From contig NZ_SUPW01000001.1 in NCBI RefSeq assembly GCF_013337285.1, forward strand, positions 310,001 through 374,000: 64,000 nt of DNA, read 5' to 3'. Positions 56,538 through 62,482 of this stretch are shown piece by piece. The position numbers and the translations under genes were made by a program. Origin of the DNA: Agrobacterium tumefaciens. Its GTDB lineage: Bacteria; Pseudomonadota; Alphaproteobacteria; Rhizobiales; Rhizobiaceae. Below the pieces are notes generated by a model. That model searched no databases. It saw only the letters and a program-made list of their open reading frames with translations, and was not told where the DNA came from. How positions within the stretch are numbered: the stretch's first letter is position 1; every line of letters begins with the position of its first letter.

Positions 56538-57613
56538 AGGCTCCCACACAAAACGATCCGCAGGCCCGCCGCCCGGCGGCTTTCACCCTCGAGACAGAGG
56601 AGACGGCACGGCCGTCGCCGGCGCAGAAACGCGCGCCGCGTAGCTTCGATACCGAGATTTCATTGACGCCTGACGAGGACGATCCGTTTCTGGCGCCTGA
56701 AGAGATCGATGCGGCCGCATTGCCGGTGGCCTCACCGAAGAAAAACCGCTTCTCTCTCGGCAAGCTCGCGCTCGGCGCGCTTGGTGTCCTGTTCTCGCTC
56801 GCCTTCGGCCTCTGGGCGGACCAGCTTATCCGCAACCTGTTCTCCCGCTCCGACTGGCTAGGTTATACGGCGAGCATCGCCCTTATCGTGGCGCTTTTCG
56901 CCGTTCTCGTCCTTGTCGGGCGGGAAGTCTTCGGGATCATGCGGCTCAACGCCGTGCAGTCGCTCAAGGCCGATGCCGAGACCGCGAGCCTCGACAAGAG
57001 CCCGAAACCTGCCCGCGCCGTTATCACCCGCCTTAATGCCGTCCTCTCCCACCGGGCCGAAACAGCCAAGGGCCGTGCGGCGCTGAAGGATACCGAAAAT
57101 GATGTGATTGACGGCCCACATCTCATCGAGCTCGCCGAGCGTGAATTGCTGGCACCGCTCGACCGGCAGGCGCGGGCGCTGATTCTCAATTCCTCCAAGC
57201 GTGTCTCCGTGGTCACCGCCGTCAGCCCGCGCGCTATCGTCGATCTGGCTTACGTGCTGTTCGAGGTGACACGGCTGGTCAGGGCCATGGCCGAGCTTTA
57301 CGGCGGCCGTCCCGGCACGCTCGGCATGCTCCGGCTGCTGCGCGACGTCGTCGCCCATCTTGCCGTCACGGGCTCGATTGCCGTCGGCGATGGGCTGGCC
57401 CAGCAAGTTCTTGGCCACGGTCTTGCCTCGAAGCTTTCCGCCCGCCTCGGCGAAGGCGTCATCAACGGCCTGATGACGGCGCGAATCGGCATTGCGGCGA
57501 TGGACCTTTGCCGCCCGCTGCCGTTTCGTGCGGTGAAGCGGCCGGGGATCGGTGATTTCATGTCCGACCTGACGCCCGATTTAAGCGGCGGAAAAAGCGG
57601 TGAAAAAGCCTGA
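56534..57613 (+). CDS. YcjF-family membrane protein (DUF697, TIGR01620)
   Basis: A 359-residue protein with a disordered, Pro/Glu-rich N-terminal 70 residues. Two membrane helices follow at about residues 77-96 (LALGALGVLFSLAFGLWADQ) and 111-134, then a cytoplasmic DUF697-type domain in which LEVTR-like helices and GGRPGTLGMLRLLRDVVAHL are conserved. It pairs with YcjX and probably anchors it at the inner membrane. It is coupled by an ATGA overlap. Confidence 0.85.
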   Translation: MKAPTQNDPQARRPAAFTLETEETARPSPAQKRAPRSFDTEISLTPDEDDPFLAPEEIDAAALPVASPKKNRFSLGKLALGALGVLFSLAFGLWADQLIRNLFSRSDWLGYTASIALIVALFAVLVLVGREVFGIMRLNAVQSLKADAETASLDKSPKPARAVITRLNAVLSHRAETAKGRAALKDTENDVIDGPHLIELAERELLAPLDRQARALILNSSKRVSVVTAVSPRAIVDLAYVLFEVTRLVRAMAELYGGRPGTLGMLRLLRDVVAHLAVTGSIAVGDGLAQQVLGHGLASKLSARLGEGVINGLMTARIGIAAMDLCRPLPFRAVKRPGIGDFMSDLTPDLSGGKSGEKA

Positions 57614-57681
57614 TCGGTGGGGCGTACACGGCTCAAAAGGTTACGGACGAAGCCGCAAATACGGGTGAAATAAACCAAGCA

Positions 57682-57689
57682 TTAACCAT
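57682..57689 (+). promoter_or_regulatory. Possible CtrA half-site upstream of the exported protein
   Basis: TTAACCAT, the rhizobial CtrA half-site, occurs 53 bases before the ATG at 57743. An 8-base match is weak evidence on its own. It is listed because the same half-site (reverse orientation) precedes the polar-growth gene at 62483. Confidence 0.3.
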
Positions 57690-57742
57690 TCCGCCGGTAG
57701 ATTGCCGCCTATCGAACAGGCTTCTTCGCCGGGGAAAGTATC

Positions 57743-58303
57743 ATGTATTCGCGCTTCTTTTCGCTTGTGGGCGGACTTGCCGCCATATTGTCCGTCAGCG
57801 GCGGCTTCGGCCTGTCTGACGTCCATGCCGCATCGCGCGATCGCGACGACGTATTCTTCCGCTCTGTGGCCGGCGTCTGGAAAGGTCCGGGAGAAATCGT
57901 CGCGGGCAAATACAAGGGCACCAAATTCACCTGCGATCTGACAGGCGAACCGCTCGATGATAAAAAGACCGGCATCAAGCTTGGCGGCACCTGCCGCGTC
58001 GGCGTCTTCAGCCAGCCCATGTCTGCCATCATCAGCCAGAAGGGCAGCAGCTACGAAGGCAAGTTCCTCGATGGCGCCGAGGGCAAGGGACTGGACATCA
58101 CCTCCGGACAGGTCAGTGGCGACAAGGTCGTTGTCGGCATCAACCGTTCCAAGCTCAATGGCGCCATGGTCGCCCGCGTCTCGAGTGACAATTCGATGAA
58201 CATCACCATTTCCGTCAAGGTCGCCGACCAGATGATCCCTGTCATCGGCGTGACGCTGGCGCGCGACATCGACCAGCTCGCCGTTGGTTCGATCAAGCCT
58301 TAA
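57743..58303 (+). CDS. Secreted protein of unknown function, 186 residues
   Basis: It has a signal peptide of about 30 residues (MYSRFFSLVGGLAAILSVSG to VHAA) and then a beta-rich domain of about 155 residues. Two cysteines (FTCDLTGEPL and GGTCRVGVF) could pair in the periplasm. GVWKGPGEIVAGKYKGTKFT and the C-terminal VIGVTLARDIDQLAVGSI stand out. I do not recognise a family beyond conserved rhizobial exported proteins. GGGGAAAG is well placed before the ATG. It lies between ycjF and folK and is transcribed alone. Confidence 0.78.
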   Translation: MYSRFFSLVGGLAAILSVSGGFGLSDVHAASRDRDDVFFRSVAGVWKGPGEIVAGKYKGTKFTCDLTGEPLDDKKTGIKLGGTCRVGVFSQPMSAIISQKGSSYEGKFLDGAEGKGLDITSGQVSGDKVVVGINRSKLNGAMVARVSSDNSMNITISVKVADQMIPVIGVTLARDIDQLAVGSIKP

Positions 58304-58317
58304 GCGCAATAATCTTC

Positions 58318-58833
58318 TCAGTCATTACCGAGCGGGAGTGTCCACCACTCCCGCTTTTCGTTTGTGCGGACAATGCCGCTTCTATCCGCCTGCTGAAGCC
58401 ATTCCCGTACCAGCTTCCCCCTGACGTCGATATCCGGGGCGATCTCGGCGAGCGGCATCAGGACGAAAGCGCGCTCGGTCATGCGCGGGTGCGGCACTTC
58501 GATGCTTTCCGTTACGATAACCTCATCGCCATAGGTCAACACGTCAATATCGATGGTCCGTGGCCCCCAGCGTTCCGTGCGCACCCGCTTCATGCCCTTT
58601 TCAATGTCGAGGCATAATTGCAGCAGCGCGGGCGCCGTGAGCGAGGTTTCGACCAGCGCACAGCAATTGAAGAAATCCGCCTGATCCGTCTTACCCCAGG
58701 GAGGTGTGCGGTAAAGGCCGGAGACGGCCAACAGGCGGCAATTTTCATGCGTATCCAGTTCGTGCAAGGCCTTGGCCATTGCGGCGGCGGGATCGCCGAT
58801 ATTGCCGCCGAGACCCAATGCGGCGACTGTCAT
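58318..58833 (-). CDS. folK: 2-amino-4-hydroxy-6-hydroxymethyldihydropteridine diphosphokinase
   Basis: A 171-residue folate biosynthesis enzyme that adds pyrophosphate to the pterin before DHPS. It has the GLGGNIGDPAAAM start, SGLYRTPPWG, MKRVRTERWGPRTIDIDVLT and the following HPRMTERAFVLMPLAEIAP. The ATG at 58833 lies 4 bases after the folB stop. A GTG at 58857 in the same frame would overlap folB and is less likely. Confidence 0.94.
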   Translation of the reverse strand: MTVAALGLGGNIGDPAAAMAKALHELDTHENCRLLAVSGLYRTPPWGKTDQADFFNCCALVETSLTAPALLQLCLDIEKGMKRVRTERWGPRTIDIDVLTYGDEVIVTESIEVPHPRMTERAFVLMPLAEIAPDIDVRGKLVREWLQQADRSGIVRTNEKREWWTLPLGND

Positions 58834-58837
58834 CTTT

Positions 58838-59203
58838 TCAGGCACGGTGTTCAACACTCACCTGCGCATAATCGAGAATGCCGGGAACGGGCGCGGACGG
58901 TTTACGCACCGTGATGCGCAGCCAGACGATTTGCGGGTAACGGGCGCGCAGCGCTTTGGCGATGTCGTTCGCCAGCGCCTCGATCAGATAACGGCGCTGG
59001 CCCACGACGATTTTTTCGATAACGGCGAAGGCCACGCCGTAATCGACGGTATTTTCGATCTCGTCGGTTTCCAGCGCGTCACCCGCCTCGACCTCCATTT
59101 CGGCATCGACGAAAAAGCGCTGGCCCAGCACCTCCTCCTGCTCGAGAAGGCCATGACGGGCGAAAAAGGAACAGTTTTTCAGGATGATGGTATAGCGGCT
59201 CAT
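58838..59203 (-). CDS. folB: Dihydroneopterin aldolase
   Basis: A 121-residue tunnelling-fold enzyme. FFARHGLLEQEEVLGQRFFV contains the catalytic glutamate region, and VGQRRYLIEALANDIAKALR with WLRITVRKPSAPV completes the active site. It converts dihydroneopterin to 6-hydroxymethyldihydropterin, the FolK substrate. Its gene lies between folP and folK on the same strand. Confidence 0.93.
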   Translation of the reverse strand: MSRYTIILKNCSFFARHGLLEQEEVLGQRFFVDAEMEVEAGDALETDEIENTVDYGVAFAVIEKIVVGQRRYLIEALANDIAKALRARYPQIVWLRITVRKPSAPVPGILDYAQVSVEHRA

Positions 59204-59281
59204 CGCATCGCCTCCATGGCAGGAATGTTTCGCCCGAAAGCCGCGCCTTTGTCAGGACACGGCATTCCGGCACTCGTTGAT

Positions 59282-60142
59282 CTACGCATCGGCCTTTGCC
59301 GGCGCTTTGGCAAGAACCGCATCGGCAATTGCCAGTGCATCGCGTGTGGCAGTGACATTGTGCACGCGAAAAATCGAAGCACCCGAAAGGCGCAGGATCG
59401 CTGTCGTCGCAGCCGTTCCGATATCGCGTTCGTGGGCAGCATCCCTGCCCGTCAGCGACCCTATGAAACGCTTGCGCGACGTGCCGGCCAGAACCGGCAG
59501 GCCAAAAGCGGCAAGTTCACCGAATCGCGCCATAAGCTCGACATTTTCGCGCTCGTCCTTGGCAAACCCGAAACCGGGATCGAGCACGATGGCATCACGG
59601 GCAATGCCCGCATCCTGCGCAATCTCCAGCGAGCGATTGAGGAATTCAAACTGGTCCTCGATGACATCGACGAGCTTCTGCCTGTCGCGGCCGGTATGCA
59701 TGATGCAGACGCCAGCACGTGTGGCGGCAATCACGCCCGCCATCTCCGCATCCTTCTGCAACCCGAAGACATCATTGACGATATGCGCGCCAGCCTCGAT
59801 CGAAAGCCTCGCGGTGGATGCGCGATAGGTATCGACCGAAATCAGCACATCCGTCTCGCGGCGCAGTTTCTCGATGACAGGCAACACGCGGTCCTGCTCC
59901 TGCGCCTCTGTCACCTGCGCCGCACCCGGCCGGGTGGATTCGCCGCCGATATCGATGATGTCAGCTCCCTCTTCCACGCAGGTCAGCGCATGGGAAAAAG
60001 CCGCTTCGACGGCAAGAAAACGGCCGCCGTCGGAAAAGGAATCGGGGGTGGCGTTGACGATGGCCATAATACGGCCACGCCCATCAAGTTTCAGGGAGCG
60101 ACCATGGGCCGCTTGCCACACATTGCTGCCGGCTGTTATCAC
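59282..60142 (-). CDS. folP: Dihydropteroate synthase
   Basis: A 286-residue TIM-barrel enzyme joining hydroxymethyldihydropterin pyrophosphate to p-aminobenzoate, the sulfonamide target. IVNATPDSFSDGG, GADIIDIGGESTRPGA and the phosphate-binding VLAGTSRKRFIGSL are all intact. I favour a GTG start at 60142 (VITAGSNVWQAAHGRSL), because the frame extends upstream only to a TTG at 60214 without a ribosome-binding site. The choice is uncertain. It begins the folP-folB-folK set. Confidence 0.93.
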   Translation of the reverse strand: MITAGSNVWQAAHGRSLKLDGRGRIMAIVNATPDSFSDGGRFLAVEAAFSHALTCVEEGADIIDIGGESTRPGAAQVTEAQEQDRVLPVIEKLRRETDVLISVDTYRASTARLSIEAGAHIVNDVFGLQKDAEMAGVIAATRAGVCIMHTGRDRQKLVDVIEDQFEFLNRSLEIAQDAGIARDAIVLDPGFGFAKDERENVELMARFGELAAFGLPVLAGTSRKRFIGSLTGRDAAHERDIGTAATTAILRLSGASIFRVHNVTATRDALAIADAVLAKAPAKADA

Positions 60143-60246
60143 GTAACACGCGCCTTTCAGGAATAACGGAGTGTTATGCCAATCCTTATAAGTTCCGCTC
60201 CGCCTATGCAGCAAACGTTTTTCAAGTTCAACCGGAAGGCCGGGTC

Positions 60247-60873
60247 ATGACCAAAACATCACGTGCTCTTTGCGCCGCCCTTGCGGGTGCGCTGGCACTT
60301 TCTTCGGCCGGGCCGGCTTTTTCCGAAACCATCGTCCGCAAGACCTATTCCTATTTTTCGATCGCCGGCAAAACCGCCGCAGATCTCGACCAGCAGCTCT
60401 CCAAGCATGGCCCGCTGACGCGCAATACCGGTGCGCGCCATCCCGGTGCGACCGAGATCAAATTCGGCGGCGAACTCAGTTATGTCGAAAAAAACGGCCA
60501 GTGCAGCGTTGGAACGGCCAAGGTTCTTTTGAACACCCGTATCCTTCTGCCGCGATGGAAAAACCGTCGCCGCACCACGGCGGAACTGGCCTTCATCTGG
60601 GATACGCTGCTTGCCGATATCAAGCGCCATGAGGAGCGGCACGCGGAAATCGCCCGCACCCATGCCCGTTCGCTCGAAAGAGAGCTGGCAGCACTTCATC
60701 CGCAGAAAAACTGCGAGACGCTGCAGGAAATGGTCGGCAAGATCACCCAGACGGTGATGGATGAACACGACAGGGACCAGATGCGTTTCGATGTGGTAGA
60801 ATCGAAAAATTTCGATGCCCGCATGACCCGACTTTTGAAAAACCGGCTCGAACAGGGGCAGAATCGGCGCTAA
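60247..60873 (+). CDS. Exported DUF922 zinc-protease-like protein
   Basis: A 208-residue periplasmic protein with a signal peptide of about 26 residues (ALCAALAGALALSSAGPAFS). The core is DUF922. An HExxH zinc-binding sequence, HEERH at residues 128-132, lies in a helix after AELAFIWDTLLADIKR, so it is probably a metalloprotease, although no activity is proven for this family. KNCETLQEMVGKI follows. It begins 104 bases from the divergent folP start chosen here. Confidence 0.82.
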   Translation: MTKTSRALCAALAGALALSSAGPAFSETIVRKTYSYFSIAGKTAADLDQQLSKHGPLTRNTGARHPGATEIKFGGELSYVEKNGQCSVGTAKVLLNTRILLPRWKNRRRTTAELAFIWDTLLADIKRHEERHAEIARTHARSLERELAALHPQKNCETLQEMVGKITQTVMDEHDRDQMRFDVVESKNFDARMTRLLKNRLEQGQNRR

Positions 60874-60917
60874 ACCGCCTTTCGCCGCATTTCCCGTTAA
60901 GGCGCAACGCAACGGAA

Positions 60918-60936
60918 ACATGACGTTACGTCATGT
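60918..60936. promoter_or_regulatory. Perfect 19-base palindrome between the DUF922 gene and the small RNA
   Basis: ACATGACG, TTA, CGTCATGT: two perfect 8-base arms around a 3-base centre, 45 bases past the DUF922 stop and about 100 bases before the small RNA. It has neither the length nor the T-run of a terminator. The symmetry suggests a dimeric regulator site, possibly controlling the small RNA. Not assignable to a known factor. Confidence 0.4.
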
Positions 60937-61029
60937 CCGATCTCACCCGTGACTTCTCGTCATGGTGCCGTCGCCGAGACTCATTGTAGCTTGTTCATAC
61001 GGTTTTTAACGGTTGTGGCCCGCAACGGG

Positions 61030-61157
61030 TCCGACGCTCAAAACTCTCTCCGGTTCTCCCGGTGCGCACTTGAGGGCTCGCAGGTGTTTCCTCCCTCGCC
61101 TGCATGCTGCGTACCCGCCTCGCCCCGCTCCCCGCTACCTGGTGAGCGGGGCTTTTT
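61030..61157 (+). ncRNA. Alpha-r14-like small RNA with anti-Shine-Dalgarno loop
   Basis: A small RNA gene is supported by three features. First, a hairpin at 61080-61103 (GCAGGTG with CGCCTGC, one G-T pair) presents the 10-base loop TTTCCTCCCT, which I recall as the ultraconserved loop motif of the rhizobial alpha-r14 family (Smr14C2, or MmgR, in Sinorhizobium meliloti). Second, a GC-rich terminator (61122-61152) is followed by five T residues. Third, it sits in an intergenic space free of reading frames. The loop is complementary to ribosome-binding sites, so it should repress target mRNAs by pairing with Hfq help. The 5' end is approximate; I could not place the promoter confidently. Confidence 0.75.
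61122..61157 (+). terminator. Rho-independent terminator of the small RNA
   Basis: GCCCCGCTC and GAGCGGGGC form a 9-base stem (61122-61130 with 61144-61152), directly followed by TTTTT. A tandem CCCCGCT duplication allows a second pairing (61130-61136 with 61145-61151). It is oriented to end rightward transcripts. Confidence 0.88.
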
Positions 61158-61182
61158 CTGCGACCGGCAGTGCGAAGGGCTT

Positions 61183-61503
61183 TCAGCCCTGGCGTTCGGG
61201 AACGTGAACGACGAGACCGTCAAGCTCGTCTTTCATCTTGATCTGACAGGAGAGACGCGAGGTGGGGCGCACGTCGAAGGCGAAATCCAGCATGTCCTCT
61301 TCCATCGGCTCCGGCCCGCCGACACGCTCCGCCCAGGCGTCATCGACATAGACATGACAGGTCGCGCAGGCACAGGCGCCGCCACATTCCGCATCGATGC
61401 CCGGAATGGAGTTGCGCACGGCGTTCTCCATGACGGTGGAACCGTTGCTCACATCGAGTTCATGGGGCGTGCCGTCAAAGGCGACGATGGTCAGTTTTGT
61501 CAT
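61183..61503 (-). CDS. 2Fe-2S ferredoxin (adrenodoxin type)
   Basis: A 106-residue ferredoxin. The cluster ligands are Cys40, Cys46 and Cys49 in [15 protein letters not shown] and Cys86 in RLSCQIKM, giving the CX5CX2C...C pattern of adrenodoxin-like proteins. Such ferredoxins supply electrons to Fe-S assembly or to cytochrome P450 and related oxygenases. No partner is nearby. I chose the ATG at 61503 ([11 protein letters not shown]) over one 12 bases upstream. The small RNA terminator faces its 3' end. Confidence 0.92.
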   Translation of the reverse strand: MTKLTIVAFDGTPHELDVSNGSTVMENAVRNSIPGIDAECGGACACATCHVYVDDAWAERVGGPEPMEEDMLDFAFDVRPTSRLSCQIKMKDELDGLVVHVPERQG

Positions 61504-61549
61504 GCCGGAATCCAAAATGGTGATCTAAGAACTGTTCTAAACACATAGA

Positions 61550-61604
61550 AAGGCCGGTTCGCCTTGGCAACCCGCTTCCAGGGCGCACAGGCTGAACCGG
61601 CCTT
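61550..61604 (-). terminator. Possible terminator after the Hpt gene
   Basis: AAGGCCGGTTC (61550-61560) and GAACCGGCCTT (61594-61604) form an 11-base stem with a 33-base loop. Read leftward it lies 30 bases past the Hpt gene stop and ends with a short TTT. The loop is large, so this is a moderate call. Confidence 0.5.
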
Positions 61605-61633
61605 ATAAAATGACAAATTTGATGAACTCCGCC

Positions 61634-62002
61634 TCAGCGGCAGAGCTTGAGGATAAAGTTTTCCGCCTCGACGATGGTTGCCGCGAGTTTCGCAATTGCC
61701 GCGCTGTCCTTGCCCTTGTCCTCTACCGCAGCGGCGGCGGCGGAAACAGCGGGGGCGCCAACGGCCTGTGCGGCACCCTTCAGGCGATGGGCTGTCGCCC
61801 TCACGGTCTTGTCGTCAGCCTCGGCAATTTCATGCAAGGCGGCGCGGGCATTACGGCTGAACAGTTGCAGCACTTCGATTTCCAGATCCTTGTCACCCAT
61901 CGTCTGACGGGCAAGATGATCGAAATCGATCGGCTTTTTCGTAACGGCCGGCGCACCGCCGCAATTATCCGGAGCTTCGAAAGCAATACTGACCGCTGCC
62001 AT
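61634..62002 (-). CDS. Hpt-domain phosphotransfer protein
   Basis: A 122-residue helical protein whose core is a histidine phosphotransfer domain. His72 in TAHRLKGAAQAVGA is the expected phosphorylated residue, and FSRNARAALHEI precedes it. It is not ChpT, which is larger and dimeric. It could shuttle phosphate between an unknown hybrid kinase and a response regulator. It stands alone between the ferredoxin gene and the divergent giant gene at 62483. Confidence 0.85.
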   Translation of the reverse strand: MAAVSIAFEAPDNCGGAPAVTKKPIDFDHLARQTMGDKDLEIEVLQLFSRNARAALHEIAEADDKTVRATAHRLKGAAQAVGAPAVSAAAAAVEDKGKDSAAIAKLAATIVEAENFILKLCR

Positions 62003-62482
62003 GGCTGAAATTCCTTGTTCCGCCGTTTCTTGTTTCGTGTCACATCTGTGTCGTATTTACGCATCCAAACCGGTGCTATCGGCTTAAATTACGGCGTGAC
62101 GCGGGCGAAAATCTTCTGCTATGGTTAATTTATGTTAAACTTATGCGAAACAAGGCGTTCAGAGCGAAACTCAGGTTTAAAAACTGTTAAAAAGCCGACA
62201 CTTCGCTACCGTCTCAAATCCGCATTAATTGTTTCGAACACCTAAATGTGTCACTACGGTACTGCCGTTCCTGCGAGGCTTGAGTGCAAGCTTTGTTATT
62301 ACGGCACAGTGATGTAATTTCGCCCGAAAGCTGGACCACCAGCAATTCGGGATTTGGTAAATGGCGGAATTGTTTCCTTTAACGGGATAATGTTCCGCCG
62401 GCATGATGGCGGCAGTCCGCTTGCAGGTTGCAAGTGGTCGAACGGCATGAAGCCGGGCGTATGTGTAACGAGGCGTAACCGC
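62003..62482. other. 480-base divergent region ahead of the Hpt and GPR genes
   Basis: No gene is supported. The region contains ATGGTTAA at 62121-62128 (the reverse of the CtrA half-site TTAACCAT) and TTAA-N6-TTAA just right of it. It also contains a stretch rich in short A/T words at 62120-62235, after which a leader of about 100 bases runs to the GPR ribosome-binding site (GAGGCG). It probably controls both flanking genes. Confidence 0.5.
62121..62128 (-). promoter_or_regulatory. Possible CtrA half-site ahead of the Hpt and GPR genes
   Basis: ATGGTTAA, the reverse of the rhizobial half-site TTAACCAT, lies 119 bases upstream of the Hpt start and 355 bases upstream of GPR. TTAA words with 6-base spacing follow immediately. 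A CtrA link would fit a polar growth gene, and cckA, the head of the CtrA phosphorelay, is in this window. The match is short and could be chance. Confidence 0.35.
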
